Positions 1-10,172 are shown, counted from the stretch's first letter. The stretch is DNA of 64,000 bases from Halobacterium wangiae (GCF_021249345.1 NZ_CP089588.1:1054001-1118000), one strand, 5' to 3'. Numbers and translations: made by a program. The notes: generated from the letters alone by a model not told the origin.

Positions 1-651
1 GCTCTCCTCGGCGAAGACGACCAGCGGTTCGCCCGCCTCCTCGCTGTCGGCGACGCCGCCGTCCTCCGGGATGGAGCCCAGCAGCGGAACGTCGAGGTCC
101 GCCACCGAGTCCTCCGTGTCGACGCTCCCGGAGACCCGCGTCAACACGAGGCCCGCGACCTCGCCGCCGACGCGTTCGGCGAGCGCGAGCGTCTTCGCGG
201 TGTTCTCAAGGGCCGCGCCCTGCGGCGTCGACACCAGCAGCACGTCGTCGGCGAGGCCGAGTGGCACGGTCGTGTCGTGGCTCAGACCGCCGCCCGTGTC
301 CACGACCACCACGTCGTACGCCTCGCGGAGGTCCGCGGCCACGTCCCTGAGCTTCGAGGGGTCCGCGCGCCCGAAGTCCTCGATGTCCGTCCCGCCGACC
401 ATCACGTCCAGGTCGCCGGGCGCCGACCCGACGGCGTCCAGCGTCTCGGCGTCCCCCGCGAGAACGTCGTGCAGTGTCGCCGCGGCCGGTTCGACGGTGA
501 GGACGGCGCCGAGGTTCGCCATCCCGAGGTCGTAGTCCACGAGCACCACCGACCGACCCGACTCCGCCATCGCGGCCGCGGCGTTCACCGCGGTCGTCGT
601 CTTGCCGACGCCCCCTTTCCCGGAGGCGACGGCGAACACGTGCCCTGTCAT
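1..651 (-). CDS. MinD/ParA-family P-loop ATPase (3' end outside window)
   Basis: The first 217 codons of a deviant-Walker ATPase are present; the C-terminus lies beyond the left edge. The protein starts with a glycine-rich GKGGVGKT loop at residues 11-18, the deviant Walker A of the MinD/ParA/Mrp class. A VLVDYDLGMANLG stretch carries the switch I aspartates, and VVVDTGGG near residue 100 is the Walker B region. Such proteins dimerise on ATP and position or regulate other complexes (cell division, chemotaxis arrays, archaellum, Fe-S assembly). Haloarchaea have several MinD paralogues with differing roles, so the partner cannot be named. The start ATG at 649-651 is preceded by a TATA-like CTTTAAG about 25 nt upstream, which fits a leaderless transcript diverging from the release-factor gene. 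Confidence 0.88.
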   Translation of the reverse strand, partial: MTGHVFAVASGKGGVGKTTTAVNAAAAMAESGRSVVLVDYDLGMANLGAVLTVEPAAATLHDVLAGDAETLDAVGSAPGDLDVMVGGTDIEDFGRADPSKLRDVAADLREAYDVVVVDTGGGLSHDTTVPLGLADDVLLVSTPQGAALENTAKTLALAERVGGEVAGLVLTRVSGSVDTEDSVADLDVPLLGSIPEDGGVADSEEAGEPLVVFAEES

Positions 652-738
652 GTGCCCGCATACGCAGAGCGCGACTTAAAGCGTTGGGCGCGAGTGGGGT
701 CAAAGCTTACTTACCCGCTGGCCGGCTACTTCCGAGCA
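652..738. promoter_or_regulatory. Divergent promoter region, MinD-like gene and prf1
   Basis: The 87-nt gap carries two TATA-like elements back to back. CTTTAAG on the minus strand (about 674-680) lies about 25 nt before the MinD-like ATG. GCTTACTTA on the plus strand (about 706-714) lies about 27 nt before the prf1 ATG. The spacings match haloarchaeal leaderless promoters. Confidence 0.5.
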
Positions 739-1989
739 ATGAGCGAGCAGGAGGGCGTACCGTCCGAGGACCGTCGGAAGTACGAGTTCCAGAAGGTGAT
801 CGAGGAGCTCAAGGACTACTCCGGGAGCGGCACGCAACTCGTCACCATCTACATCCCCCCGGACAAGCAGGTCTCGGACGTCGTCGCCCACGTCACGCAG
901 GAGCACTCCGAGGCGTCGAACATCAAGTCGAAGCAGACCCGGACGAACGTCCAGGACGCACTCACCTCCATCAAGGACCGCCTCCGCTACTACGACACGT
1001 TCCCGCCGGACAACGGGATGGTCATCTTCTCCGGCGCCGTCGACTCCGGCGGCGGCCGCACCGACATGGTCACCGAGGTGCTGGAGTCCCCGCCCCAGCC
1101 CATCGAGTCGTTCCGCTACCACTGCGACAGCGAGTTCCTCACCGAACCGCTCCAGGAGATGCTCGGGGACAAGGGCCTGTACGGCCTCGTCGTCCTCGAC
1201 CGCCGGGAGGCCAACGTCGGCTGGCTGAAGGGCAAGCGCATTGAGGCCGTCAAGTCAGCGAGCAGCCTCGTCCCCGGCAAGCAGCGGAAGGGGGGCCAGT
1301 CTGCACAGCGGTTCGCCCGTCTCCGCCTCGAGGCCATCGACAACTTCTACCAGGAGATCGCGGAGATGGCCGACGACCTCTTCGTCCCGAAGCGCCACGA
1401 ACTCGACGGCATCCTCGTCGGCGGCCCCTCACCGACGAAGGACGAGTTCCTCGACGGCGACTACCTCCACCACGAACTCCAGGACCTCGTCCTCGGGAAG
1501 TTCGACGTCTCCTACACCGACGAGTCCGGCCTGAAGGAACTCGTCGACTCCGCACAGGAGACGCTCGCGGAAGCCGACCTGATGGACGACAAGGCGGACA
1601 TGGAGGAGTTCTTCAAGGAGCTCAACGGCGGCGACCTCGCCACCTACGGCTTCGACCAGACCCGCCAGAACCTCATCATGGGCTCCGTCGACCGCCTGCT
1701 CATCTCCGAGGACCTCCGCAAGGACGTCGTCACCTACGAGTGTCCGAACGACCACGACGAGCGCGAACTCATCAACCAGCGCGCCGACACCCCCGAACAC
1801 GAGTGCTCGGAGTGCGGCCAGGACGCCGAGGTCCTCGAACGCGAGGACGCCATCGACCACCTCATGAACATCGCCGAACAGCGCGGCACGGACACCCACT
1901 TCATCTCCACGGACTTCGAGAAGGGCGAACAGCTCCTCACCGCCTTCGGCGGGTTCGCGGGGCTGCTGCGGTACGGCACGGGCGTGTAA
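739..1989 (+). CDS. prf1: Peptide chain release factor aRF1
   Basis: This is the archaeal class I release factor, which reads all three stop codons in the ribosomal A site and triggers peptidyl-tRNA hydrolysis. The 416-residue protein has the full-length domain order: an N-domain with NIKS at residues 61-64 and YxCxxxF at 127-133 (stop-codon recognition), a middle domain with the catalytic GGQ at 185-187, and a C-domain with a Cys-rich insertion (two CxxxC/CxxC pairs around residues 335-360) that contacts ABCE1 or aRF3-like GTPases. I chose the ATG at 739 because it gives the usual N-terminus and sits 25-30 nt after a TATA-like box. An upstream in-frame extension lacks homology and would overlap the divergent gene. 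A run of five Ts follows the stop and may end transcription. Confidence 0.97.
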   Translation: MSEQEGVPSEDRRKYEFQKVIEELKDYSGSGTQLVTIYIPPDKQVSDVVAHVTQEHSEASNIKSKQTRTNVQDALTSIKDRLRYYDTFPPDNGMVIFSGAVDSGGGRTDMVTEVLESPPQPIESFRYHCDSEFLTEPLQEMLGDKGLYGLVVLDRREANVGWLKGKRIEAVKSASSLVPGKQRKGGQSAQRFARLRLEAIDNFYQEIAEMADDLFVPKRHELDGILVGGPSPTKDEFLDGDYLHHELQDLVLGKFDVSYTDESGLKELVDSAQETLAEADLMDDKADMEEFFKELNGGDLATYGFDQTRQNLIMGSVDRLLISEDLRKDVVTYECPNDHDERELINQRADTPEHECSECGQDAEVLEREDAIDHLMNIAEQRGTDTHFISTDFEKGEQLLTAFGGFAGLLRYGTGV

Positions 1990-2035
1990 AAGCACTTTTT
2001 CCAGCGCTCGCGGATGCTGCTGTCGACCTCCTTAC

Positions 2036-2683
2036 TTAGTCGTCTGCGTGCGCCAGTTCGAAGGGATACGGCGGGAGCCGTAGTTCGTCGAGACCCGGGA
2101 GGTGTTTGACGTCGTAGACGACTTTGAGTTCGTCCGTTACGGGGATGCCGTTGCAGGAGAGCCGGAACCCGCGGTCGAGGAGGTCCGTCGAGAGGACGTG
2201 GTCGACGGGCTGGGAGAGGTCGCCCTCGGCGACGGCGACCGCGCAGTTCGCGCACGCGCCACCGCGGCAGGCGTACGGCCATGCCCACCCGCGGCTCTCC
2301 GCGGCCTCGAGGAGGGACTCGCCGGGTTCGACGACGAACGTGCCGTGGTCGACCGGCCCGAGGTCGGCGTCGGCTGCCTTCTCGAAGAGGTCCGCGTCGT
2401 CGAGCGCCCAGCCGTGGTCGTCGAGGACCGCGTGGCTCAGGTACTCGACGGTCGTCTCCGCGGACACCGGCTGGTCGTCGACGCCGTCGGCGGTGTCGAC
2501 GTCGCGGGGTTCGAGGGCCTCGTCGCTCTCGATGGCCTCGTAGGCCGCACGGACCAGCTTGAACGCCTCGACGGAGCCACCCTGGTCGGGGTGGGTCTCG
2601 ATGACGCGGCGGCGGTAGGCTTCCCGGATCTCGTCGTCGTCCGCACCGGGGTCGACGCCGAGAATCTCGTGTGGGGAGTCCAC
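2036..2683 (-). CDS. J-domain [2Fe-2S] ferredoxin
   Basis: The 215-residue protein fuses two modules. The first 60 residues are a DnaJ-like domain with the HPD signature at residues 31-33. Residues about 75-215 form a plant/halobacterial-type [2Fe-2S] ferredoxin with ligands C139, C144, C147 and C177. This two-part ferredoxin is known in haloarchaea, where it serves as a soluble one-electron carrier; the J-domain role is not established and may recruit a chaperone for cluster assembly. The start is a GTG at 2683, immediately before the J-domain; no ATG exists between it and the previous gene. It lies about 40 nt after the SDR gene on the same strand, so it may be read through from the aldehyde dehydrogenase promoter. 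Confidence 0.93.
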   Translation of the reverse strand: MDSPHEILGVDPGADDDEIREAYRRRVIETHPDQGGSVEAFKLVRAAYEAIESDEALEPRDVDTADGVDDQPVSAETTVEYLSHAVLDDHGWALDDADLFEKAADADLGPVDHGTFVVEPGESLLEAAESRGWAWPYACRGGACANCAVAVAEGDLSQPVDHVLSTDLLDRGFRLSCNGIPVTDELKVVYDVKHLPGLDELRLPPYPFELAHADD

Positions 2684-2724
2684 AGAGAGGGTTACGGCCA
2701 GAGCAGAATAAGTCTCACCGCTGG

Positions 2725-3795
2725 CTACGTCATCGCGTCGCTGGAGACGCTGGGGTGGTCGCGGACGTACTCGACGAGACGGTCGACGTAGCTCTCGAAG
2801 GCGGGACAGGCGACGCCGCTGCCGGCGAGTGCACGACGGGCGTTCGGGTTCACGTACCGTGTGGGGTGCGTGAAGTAGTCCAGCGTCGCCGGCGGGATGC
2901 CGGTCAGCGACCGGCCGAACTCGGTGCCGAGCAGGCGCTTCGCGAGAGCGGGCGTCGACGGAACCGGGAGGACGTGGGTGCCGGTCGCGTCCGCGAGCAG
3001 GCGCGTGAGTTCCGGTATCGTCGACGGGTTCGGGTCGCAGAGCTGGTAGACCGCGCCGGCGTCGCCGTGCTCGGCGAGGTAGTCGACGGCGTCCACGACG
3101 AAGTTCCGGGGGACGACGTTGAGTTCCGTCGAGCGCGCACCGGGGAAGACGGGGAGCGGGGCGACGCCGGGACACCGGCGGAGCCACTGGAGGACGAAGT
3201 ACGGACCGTCGTACTTCTGGGTCTCGCCGGTCTCGCTGTCGCCGACCGTGATGGCGGGCCGGTAGACCGACGCCGGCAGTCCCTCGGCCATCCGGTCCTG
3301 GACGAGCACCTCCGCTTCGAACTTCGTCGCCTCGTAGTGGTTGTTGAACGACTGTCCGACGTCGAGGTCGGCCTCGCCGAACACGCCGTCGTGGCGCCCG
3401 CTGACGTAGCAGGTGCTGACGTACTGGAACCGTCGCAGGTCGCAGTCCGCGGCGAAGTCGAGGACGTGTCTCGTGCCGTCGACGTTGACCGCCTCGCCGA
3501 CCGCCCTGGTCACCGCGAGGTCGTAGACGGCGGCGAGGTGGAACAGCTCCTCGACGTCCCGCTGGAGGGCGTCCCGGCTGTCTGCACCGAGCCCGAGGTC
3601 CGGGTCCGTGACGTCGCCCTCGTGGAGGACGACGTGGTTCTCCCACTCCGCGCCCGCCAGTTCCCGAGCCCGGGCCGCCGCGGCGTCCCGGTACGTCGGC
3701 TGGACGAGACAGTGCACCGTGTCCGTCCGGTCGAGCAGTCGGTCGACGAGCGCGGACCCGAGGAACCCCGGGAAGCCGGTGAGGAAGACGCTCAC
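2725..3795 (-). CDS. SDR-family oxidoreductase, fatty acyl (thioester) reductase-like
   Basis: This 356-residue extended SDR belongs to the NAD_binding_4 (male-sterility / thioester-reductase) branch. It shows TGFPGFLG at residues 6-13 for NAD(P) binding and the catalytic YEATK (YxxxK) with an upstream STCYVSG serine region. Relatives reduce acyl thioesters to aldehydes or alcohols, or act as sugar epimerases, so acyl-aldehyde chemistry is an inference from the neighbour. The GTG start (3793-3795) overlaps the TGA of the aldehyde dehydrogenase as GTGA, which implies translational coupling with that gene. No signal peptide or membrane segment is visible. Confidence 0.85.
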   Translation of the reverse strand: MSVFLTGFPGFLGSALVDRLLDRTDTVHCLVQPTYRDAAAARARELAGAEWENHVVLHEGDVTDPDLGLGADSRDALQRDVEELFHLAAVYDLAVTRAVGEAVNVDGTRHVLDFAADCDLRRFQYVSTCYVSGRHDGVFGEADLDVGQSFNNHYEATKFEAEVLVQDRMAEGLPASVYRPAITVGDSETGETQKYDGPYFVLQWLRRCPGVAPLPVFPGARSTELNVVPRNFVVDAVDYLAEHGDAGAVYQLCDPNPSTIPELTRLLADATGTHVLPVPSTPALAKRLLGTEFGRSLTGIPPATLDYFTHPTRYVNPNARRALAGSGVACPAFESYVDRLVEYVRDHPSVSSDAMT

Positions 3796-5348
3796 CGCAG
3801 CCACCCCGGGAGTCGGGAGAGGACTCGCGTCCCCGCGGTCATCAGACGGGTCCACAGTTCCGTCGGGAGCGGCCCGGGGTCGACCCGGACGCCGCGCTGG
3901 ACGGCGACGGTCTGCGATTCGGTGTACTTCAGGAGGCCCTCGTCGCCGTGCCGCCGGCCGAGTCCCGAGTCGCCCATCCCGCCCATCGGCGCGTCCGTCG
4001 ACGCCCACGCGGCGGCGTACCCCTCGTTGACGTTGACGGTGCCGCAGTCGACGCGCCGGGCGACGCGCTCGCCCCGTGCCCGGTCGGCCGTCCAGACGGA
4101 GGCGTTCAGGCCGTACGGCGAGTCGTTCGCGCGTGCGACCGCCTCGTCGTCACCGTCGACGCGGTAGAGGCTCACCACCGGACCGAACGTCTCCTCGGCG
4201 TACGCCACCATCTCCGGGGTGACACCCTCCAGGACCGTCGGTTCGTAGACGTACGGGCCGAGGTCCTGGCGCTCGCGGCCACCGGTCAGCACCGACGCCC
4301 CATGCTCGACGGCGTCCTCGACGTGCCGCGTGGTCTTCGCCAGTTGGTCGGCGTTCTGGAGCGAGCCGACCTCCGGCCCGTAGTCGAAGCCGGTGCCCAG
4401 GCGGAGGGACCGGGTCGCGCCGACGAACGCGTCCCGGAACTCGTCGTAGACGGCGTCGTCGACGTACAGCCGTTCGGTGCTGATGCAGAGCTGTCCCGCG
4501 TTCGCGAAGCAGGCGCGGACCGCGCCGCTGGCGGCTCGCTCGGGGTCGGCGTCGTCGAGGACGAGCAGCGGGTTCTTCCCGCCGAGTTCCATCGAGCAGT
4601 CGACGAGGTTACGGCCGGCGCGCGCGGCGACCTCGCGGCCCGTGGCCGTCGACCCCGTGAAGCAGACGTAGTCCGTGTGGTCGACGAGCGCCGCGCCGAC
4701 GCGCTCGCCCGCCCCTGGGACGACGGCGAACAACGCCGGCGGCAGGCCGGCCTCGACGAGGAGCCGCCGGGCGAGCAGTGCGACGTGCGTGGTCTGCTGT
4801 GCGGGTTTGAGGACGACGCCGTTGCCCGCCGCGAGGGCGGGGAGCGCGTCGGAGACGGCCAGTGTCACCGGGTAGTTCCACGGCGAGATCGCGCCGACCA
4901 CGCCCACCGGCTGGCGGTGGACCGTGGTCTTCGTGAGGCCCGGGAGTGCGCCGCGGCGCCGCTCGCTCGCCACGAGTCCGGGCGCGACGTCGGCGTAGTG
5001 ACTCGCCGTCGTCGCCACGTCCAGCACCTCCTCGAAGGCGTCACGGCGAGCCTTCCCCGTCTCCACCTGCGCGAGGTCCAGCAGGTCGTCCTGCGCGTCG
5101 AGCACGCGGTCGGCGTACCGGTCGAGGACGGCGACGCGCTCGCCCACGGGGCGCTCGGCCCACGCGTCCTGGGTCTCCCGGACCTGTGCGACGGCGGCCT
5201 CGACGTCCGTCTCGGTTCCGGCGGGAATCTCGCCCAGCGGCTCGCCCGTGTACGGCGCCTCGACCGGGATGCGGGCGCGGTCGCCCGTGACGACGAGGTC
5301 CTCGCGGAGGTCGGCCAGCCGGTCGGCGTCCGCCCACTCCGTGTTCAT
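3792..5348 (-). CDS. NAD(P)-dependent aldehyde dehydrogenase
   Basis: A full-length 518-residue ALDH-superfamily enzyme that oxidises an aldehyde to the acid. The nucleophile C288 lies in FANAGQLCIS and the general base E254 in MELGGKNP; a PWNYP cofactor-site motif lies near residue 150. The length and the SPWNYP/ELGGKNP pair resemble the succinate-semialdehyde dehydrogenase-like group common in haloarchaea, but substrate cannot be deduced. It is the first gene of a coupled pair with the acyl reductase-like SDR (GTGA overlap), so the two may act on the same aldehyde in opposite or successive steps. The C-terminal 25 residues are Arg/Leu-rich and could be amphipathic. Confidence 0.93.
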   Translation of the reverse strand: MNTEWADADRLADLREDLVVTGDRARIPVEAPYTGEPLGEIPAGTETDVEAAVAQVRETQDAWAERPVGERVAVLDRYADRVLDAQDDLLDLAQVETGKARRDAFEEVLDVATTASHYADVAPGLVASERRRGALPGLTKTTVHRQPVGVVGAISPWNYPVTLAVSDALPALAAGNGVVLKPAQQTTHVALLARRLLVEAGLPPALFAVVPGAGERVGAALVDHTDYVCFTGSTATGREVAARAGRNLVDCSMELGGKNPLLVLDDADPERAASGAVRACFANAGQLCISTERLYVDDAVYDEFRDAFVGATRSLRLGTGFDYGPEVGSLQNADQLAKTTRHVEDAVEHGASVLTGGRERQDLGPYVYEPTVLEGVTPEMVAYAEETFGPVVSLYRVDGDDEAVARANDSPYGLNASVWTADRARGERVARRVDCGTVNVNEGYAAAWASTDAPMGGMGDSGLGRRHGDEGLLKYTESQTVAVQRGVRVDPGPLPTELWTRLMTAGTRVLSRLPGWLR

Positions 5349-5391
5349 ACCGGTCCTTTGGAGGCCAGCCTGTTAACTGCGGGCGCCGGGC

Positions 5392-5784
5392 TCAGATGAG
5401 CTGTTCGAGTTGCTCCCGGCGCCGCCCGACGTCCAGTTCCGGGTCGATAGACCCGTCGGCCGCGAGTCTGTCGAGGAACAGCAGGACGTCCACGCCCCGG
5501 CCCTCGGCGACGGCGGCCACCCTGTCGGCGTCCTCCCGGTGGAGGACGAGGCGGTCGAGGAGCGCGAGCAGCACGGCGAGGACCGCGCTCGTCTCGCCGT
5601 CGGTCGGGAACGCGTCGCTCACGGTCGTGAAGTCGGGGTAGTCCTCGGGGGCCTCGTCGGCCGGCGAGACGCGCAGGCAGTGCGTACAGATCGTCGCCCC
5701 GACGCGGTCGTCCGGCAGGTGCTCGTGGACCGTCTCGGGAACGGGGAAAACGAGTTCGTCGCCGCCGCAGTTCGGACAGGTCAT
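5392..5784 (-). CDS. Small haloarchaeal zinc-ribbon protein
   Basis: A 130-residue acidic protein beginning with CPNC at residues 3-6 and carrying CTHC at 33-36, a two-knuckle zinc ribbon. The rest (about 55-130) is predicted helical with no catalytic motif. It resembles conserved haloarchaeal hypothetical proteins (DUF6276-like, from memory, not verified). It sits 44 nt from the aldehyde dehydrogenase start and 40 nt from the atpD stop, all on one strand, so it may share read-through with either unit. Function is unknown. Confidence 0.75.
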   Translation of the reverse strand: MTCPNCGGDELVFPVPETVHEHLPDDRVGATICTHCLRVSPADEAPEDYPDFTTVSDAFPTDGETSAVLAVLLALLDRLVLHREDADRVAAVAEGRGVDVLLFLDRLAADGSIDPELDVGRRREQLEQLI

Positions 5785-5823
5785 GGCTCGACGTGGGACG
5801 CGCGGCGGTTTAGCCGACCCGGA

Positions 5824-6519
5824 CTAGTCGTCCGAGGGTAGCTCGGCCTCGGCAGCGGCTGCTTCCAGTTCGAGGCGCTCCTCTTCCTTCTCGCTCTCCT
5901 CTTTCTTCGCCTTCACCTTCTTCATGCGGAAGATCTCCTCGCGCTCCTGCTCCTCGAGTTTCTGCTCGATGTACTCCTGGCCGTCGTAGAGGTCCGGGAG
6001 GAGCTTGAACTCCAGGGCGTTGACGCGGCGCTTGGTCGTCTCGATCTCCGTGAGCATCTTCTTCATCGCGGTCTCGACCTCCGCCGCGAGCACGATGGAC
6101 TCGAGGAGTTCCTCGTAGGCCTCGGCGGCCTCGTCGATGCGGGCGCTCGTCCCGAGGATGCCGTAGCCGCGCTCGTCGAGGCTCTTCTTCACCTTCGAGG
6201 ACTCGATCTGGGGGACGACGACGCCCATGATGTTCCGGGACTCGACGGTGATCTCGGGGTGCTCCTCGAGGGCCGCCGCGGCGCCCCGGACCGTGATGTC
6301 GCCCTCCATCGCGCGCGCCATGTTGATCTTCTTCTGTGCGGTCTCGTAGTTCCCCTCCAGGTCCTCGCGGACGTCCTGGGCCTGGTCGAGGATGTCCATG
6401 AACTCCATGATGAGGCCGTCACGCTTCTGTTCGAGCGTGTCGTGGCCCCGCTCGGAGAGTTCGATGCGGTCCTCGATCTCCATCAGGTTCTTGCGGGTCG
6501 GCTTGATGTCCTGAGCCAT
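5824..6519 (-). CDS. atpD: A-type ATP synthase subunit D
   Basis: Central-stalk subunit D of the A1 sector, the coiled-coil rotor shaft inside the A3B3 hexamer. The 231-residue sequence opens with the family-typical [14 protein letters not shown] and has two long heptad-rich helices (about 5-75 and 120-205), followed by a charged haloarchaeal tail ending in an Asp-rich segment. It is the last gene of the atp cluster but is separated from atpB by 139 nt, unlike the overlapping genes upstream, so it may have its own promoter or an mRNA processing site. Confidence 0.96.
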   Translation of the reverse strand: MAQDIKPTRKNLMEIEDRIELSERGHDTLEQKRDGLIMEFMDILDQAQDVREDLEGNYETAQKKINMARAMEGDITVRGAAAALEEHPEITVESRNIMGVVVPQIESSKVKKSLDERGYGILGTSARIDEAAEAYEELLESIVLAAEVETAMKKMLTEIETTKRRVNALEFKLLPDLYDGQEYIEQKLEEQEREEIFRMKKVKAKKEESEKEEERLELEAAAAEAELPSDD

Positions 6520-6658
6520 GCGGTCTCTTGTCCGGGGCTAGTTCTCGCAGGGAGGTAAACGTTTTCAGTCGCACCCGCGCGAACCACCGCGAGGACGCGG
6601 ACTCGCGGCGAACGCGTCGCTGGCTACCAGAGAAAAAACGAAGAAAATCGTGTCCGAG

Positions 6659-8077
6659 TTAGTCCGCGGCCGCGGCTTCCTCTGCCTGCGCGTCCTCGAC
6701 GTAGTACTCCTCGATGAGCTCCTCGTCGATGCGGTTGAGCTCCTCCTTCGGGAAGATGGAGAGGAGATCCCAGCCGATGTCGAGGGTCTCCTCGACGGAG
6801 CGGTCCGTGTCGTAGCCCTGGTCGACGAACTCGTCCTCGAAGCTGTCCGCGAAGTCGAGGTAGAGGTTGTCGCGCTCGGAGAGCGCCTCGCGACCGACGA
6901 TGTTCACGAGGTCGCGGAGGTCCTCACCTTCCGCGTACGCCGCGTACAGCTGGTCGGAGACGTCGCCGTGGTCCTCGCGGGTGAGGCCCTCGCCGATCCC
7001 GTCGTCCATCAGCCGCGACAGACTCGGCAGGACGTTGACCGGCGGCGTCACGCCCTGGCTGTTCAGGTCGCGGTTCATCATAATCTGGCCCTCGGTGATG
7101 TAGCCGGTGAGGTCCGGGATCGGGTGCGTGTCGTCGTCACCCGGCATCGTGAGGATGGGGATCTGGGTGACGGAGCCGTCCCGGCCCTTGATGCGGCCGG
7201 CGCGCTCGTACAGCTGCGCCAGGTCCGTGTACATGTAGCCGGGGTAGCCACGCCGACCCGGCACCTCTTCGCGGGCCGCGCCGATCTCGCGGAGCGCCTC
7301 ACAGTAGTTCGTCATGTCCGTGAGGATGACGAGCACGTGGTAGCCCTTCTCGAAGGCGAGGTACTCGGCGGTCGTCAGCGCCAGCCGCGGCGTGATGGTC
7401 CGCTCGACGGCCGGGTCGTCCGCGAGGTTCATGAAAACGACGGAGCGCTCGAGTGCGCCGGTGCGCTCGAAGTCGTCCATGAACTCGTTGGCCTCCTCGG
7501 CGGTGATACCCATCGCGCCGAACACCACTGCGAACTCGCTGCCCTCCTCGTCGCCGCCCTCCTCCTCCTCCGGCACGGAGGCCTGGCGAGCGATCTGGAG
7601 TGCGAGGTCGTTGTGCGGCAGGCCGGACGCCGAGAAGATCGGCAGCTTCTGGCCGCGCACGAGCGTGTTCATCCCGTCGACCGCGGAGACGCCCGTCTGG
7701 ATGAACTCCTCGGGGTACTCGCGGGCGTGGGGGTTGATCGCCTCGCCGACGATGTCCTGGCGCTCCTCGGGGACGATGTCCGGACCGCCGTCGATGGGGT
7801 CGCCGGACCCGTCGAGGACGCGACCGAGGAGGTCCTCGGTCACGGGCATCTTCAGCGTCTCGCCCAGGAACCGGACGGACGCGTCCTGGCCGATACCTTC
7901 GGTGCCCTCGAAGACCTGGATGGCGACGAACTCGTCGCTGGACTCGAGCACCTGGCCGCGCTTCACTTCGCCGTTAGGTGCCTCGATCTCGACGATCTCG
8001 TCGTAGGCGACTGGCTCGTCGACGTCGACGAACACCAGCGGGCCACTGATCTCGGTGATTGTCTGGTACTCTTTCAT
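6659..8077 (-). CDS. atpB: A-type ATP synthase subunit B
   Basis: The non-catalytic nucleotide-binding subunit that alternates with subunit A in the A1 head. At 472 residues it has the expected length, an N-terminal beta-barrel (1-75), the central RecA-like domain and a C-terminal helical domain. Segments such as [18 protein letters not shown], the modified P-loop region of B subunits, and [11 protein letters not shown] are diagnostic. The start ATG overlaps the atpA TAA by one base, so translation is probably coupled. A short acidic tail rich in Glu and Ala closes the protein. Confidence 0.98.
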   Translation of the reverse strand: MKEYQTITEISGPLVFVDVDEPVAYDEIVEIEAPNGEVKRGQVLESSDEFVAIQVFEGTEGIGQDASVRFLGETLKMPVTEDLLGRVLDGSGDPIDGGPDIVPEERQDIVGEAINPHAREYPEEFIQTGVSAVDGMNTLVRGQKLPIFSASGLPHNDLALQIARQASVPEEEEGGDEEGSEFAVVFGAMGITAEEANEFMDDFERTGALERSVVFMNLADDPAVERTITPRLALTTAEYLAFEKGYHVLVILTDMTNYCEALREIGAAREEVPGRRGYPGYMYTDLAQLYERAGRIKGRDGSVTQIPILTMPGDDDTHPIPDLTGYITEGQIMMNRDLNSQGVTPPVNVLPSLSRLMDDGIGEGLTREDHGDVSDQLYAAYAEGEDLRDLVNIVGREALSERDNLYLDFADSFEDEFVDQGYDTDRSVEETLDIGWDLLSIFPKEELNRIDEELIEEYYVEDAQAEEAAAAD

Positions 8078-9828
8078 TAGTACTTGTCACGCAGTTGCTC
8101 GGTGAGCTCTGCCTTGAGGTCCTCGATGTACGTCTCCCAGTCCTCCTGGACGCCCATGCGGTTGAGCTTCGGCGCCGCGTCGACGTCCTGGATCTCCTCC
8201 GGTGGGACGCCGGCGTCGAGCGCGTCGAAGGCCTCCTCGCTGAACGTCTGGATGGCCGTGAGCATCTTGTACGTCTTGGCGGGCTCGCAGTTCGTGTCCA
8301 CGTCGTGGAGCGCGTTCTGCTGGAGCCACGCCTCGCGGAGGTAGCGAGCGACCTCCAGGGTGAGCTGCTGGTCGTCCGGCAGCGCGTCCTTGCCGACGAG
8401 CTGGACGATCTCCTGGAGTTCGGTCTCCTCGTCGAGGACGTCGACGGCCCACTGCCGGACCTCCGGGAAGTCCTCGGAGACGTTCTCGCGCCACCAGTCG
8501 TCGAGCTGGTCCTTGTACAGCGAGTACGACTCGGTCCAGTTGATGGCGGGGAAGTGACGCCGCTCGGCGAGGTCCGCGTCCAGCGCCCAGAACGTCTTCA
8601 CGATGCGCAGCGTGTTCTGGGTGACCGGCTCGGAGAAGTCGCCGCCCGGCGGGCTGACCGCACCGACGACCGACACCGACCCCTCCTCGTCGTTGAGGGT
8701 GGTGTAGAGGCCGGCGCGCTCGTAGAACTGCGCGAGGCGGGCGGCGAGGTACGCGGGGTACCCCTCCTCGCCCGGCATCTCCTCCAGTCGGGAGGAGATC
8801 TCGCGCATCGCCTCGGCCCACCGCGAGGTGGAGTCGGCCATCAGCGCCACGTCGTAGCCCATGTCGCGGTAGTACTCCGCGATGGTGATGCCCGTGTAGA
8901 TGCAGGACTCGCGGGCTGCCACCGGCATGTTCGACGTGTTCGCGATGAGGCAGGTGCGGGCCATCAGCGGGTTCCCGGTCTGGGGGTCCTCCAGTTCCGG
9001 AAAGTCCTCGATGACCTCCGTCATCTCGTTGCCGCGCTCACCGCAGCCGATGTAGACGACGATGTCCGCGTCGGACCACTTCGCCAGCTGCTGCTGGGTG
9101 ACGGTCTTCCCGGAGCCGAACGGCCCCGGAATCGCGGCCGTCCCGCCCTTCGCGAGCGGGAAGAGGCCGTCCTGGATTCGCTGGCCCGTCACCAGCGGCG
9201 TCTTCGGCGTGTGCTTGTCTGCGGTCGGTCGCGCGCGGCGGACCGGCCACTCCTGGTGCATCGAGATCTCCTCGCCGGAGTCCAGCACCGCGACCGGCTC
9301 CTCGACGGTGAACGAGCCGGCCTCGATCTCGGTGACCTCGCCGCCGTCGCTGCGGGGCGGCACGAGCACCTTGTGCTCGATGCTGATCGTCTCGTCGACG
9401 GTGCCGAGCACGTCGCCGGCTTCGACCTCGTCGCCGACCTCGACGGTGGGCTCGAACGCCCACTCCTTCTCGAGGTCGATGCCGGGTGCGTCGACACCGC
9501 GGTCGAGGAACGCACCCATCTCCTCCTCGAGGACGTCGAGGGGGCGCTGGACGCCGTCGTAGATGGAGTCCAGCATCCCCGGTCCGAGGTCTACGGTGAG
9601 GGGTTCGCCCGTGTTGTCCACGGGGCCGCCCGGGCTGACGCCCGAGGTCTCCTCGTACACCTGGATGGTTGTGATGTCGTCTTCGATTTCGATGACCTCG
9701 CCCATCAGACCCTCGTCGCCCACGTAGACGACGTCGTTCATCTGGGCGTCGAGGCCCGTGGCGGTCACGACCGGACCACTCACGCTCTCGATCTCGCCGG
9801 AGTCAGTGATTACTTCTGCTTGGCTCAT
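8077..9828 (-). CDS. atpA: A-type ATP synthase catalytic subunit A
   Basis: Catalytic subunit of the A1 head, making ATP from ADP and phosphate on rotation of the central stalk. The 583-residue protein shows the N-terminal barrel, the non-homologous insertion typical of A/V-type A subunits (about 110-190), the P-loop GPFGSGKT at 235-242 and the [18 protein letters not shown] block. No intein interrupts the P-loop. Its 5' end overlaps atpF by 4 nt (ATGA), in line with a single polycistronic mRNA. Confidence 0.98.
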   Translation of the reverse strand: MSQAEVITDSGEIESVSGPVVTATGLDAQMNDVVYVGDEGLMGEVIEIEDDITTIQVYEETSGVSPGGPVDNTGEPLTVDLGPGMLDSIYDGVQRPLDVLEEEMGAFLDRGVDAPGIDLEKEWAFEPTVEVGDEVEAGDVLGTVDETISIEHKVLVPPRSDGGEVTEIEAGSFTVEEPVAVLDSGEEISMHQEWPVRRARPTADKHTPKTPLVTGQRIQDGLFPLAKGGTAAIPGPFGSGKTVTQQQLAKWSDADIVVYIGCGERGNEMTEVIEDFPELEDPQTGNPLMARTCLIANTSNMPVAARESCIYTGITIAEYYRDMGYDVALMADSTSRWAEAMREISSRLEEMPGEEGYPAYLAARLAQFYERAGLYTTLNDEEGSVSVVGAVSPPGGDFSEPVTQNTLRIVKTFWALDADLAERRHFPAINWTESYSLYKDQLDDWWRENVSEDFPEVRQWAVDVLDEETELQEIVQLVGKDALPDDQQLTLEVARYLREAWLQQNALHDVDTNCEPAKTYKMLTAIQTFSEEAFDALDAGVPPEEIQDVDAAPKLNRMGVQEDWETYIEDLKAELTEQLRDKY

Positions 9829-10172
9829 TCGTTCTCACTCTCACCTTCCTCGTCCGCCATCAGGTCGATCCCGATGGCGCGCTTGATCTGGTCGCGCAGT
9901 CCACTGCCGCCGGCGGCGCCGCCGCCGATCGTCACGAACGTCGGTTCGACGCTCGTCTCGACGCTCTCGCGGACCTGCCGCGAGAGGAAGTCGAGGTCCT
10001 CGTCGTGCATCACGGCGATGCCCACGTCCTCGTCGCCGAGGACCGACTCGACTGCGTCGTCGAGGCTCTCGTCCTTGTCGTCCTGGGGGACGTTCTCGAA
10101 CTTCCGAACGCCCGCCAGTCGGAACCCGGTGGTGAACTCCGGGCTCCCGATGACGGCTATCTCCTGGCTCAT
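9825..10172 (-). CDS. atpF: A-type ATP synthase subunit F
   Basis: Small 115-residue central-stalk subunit that binds the coiled coil of subunit D. The N-terminus ([19 protein letters not shown]) is the typical Rossmann-like start of archaeal F subunits, followed by the Asp-rich [17 protein letters not shown] segment. It overlaps atpA by 4 nt downstream and atpC by 4 nt upstream. Confidence 0.95.
   Translation of the reverse strand: MSQEIAVIGSPEFTTGFRLAGVRKFENVPQDDKDESLDDAVESVLGDEDVGIAVMHDEDLDFLSRQVRESVETSVEPTFVTIGGGAAGGSGLRDQIKRAIGIDLMADEEGESENE

Noticed and set aside
277-738. In-frame extension of the release factor upstream of 739
   Set aside because: The extension has no homology, overlaps the divergent MinD-like gene and its promoter, and the ATG at 739 gives the family N-terminus.
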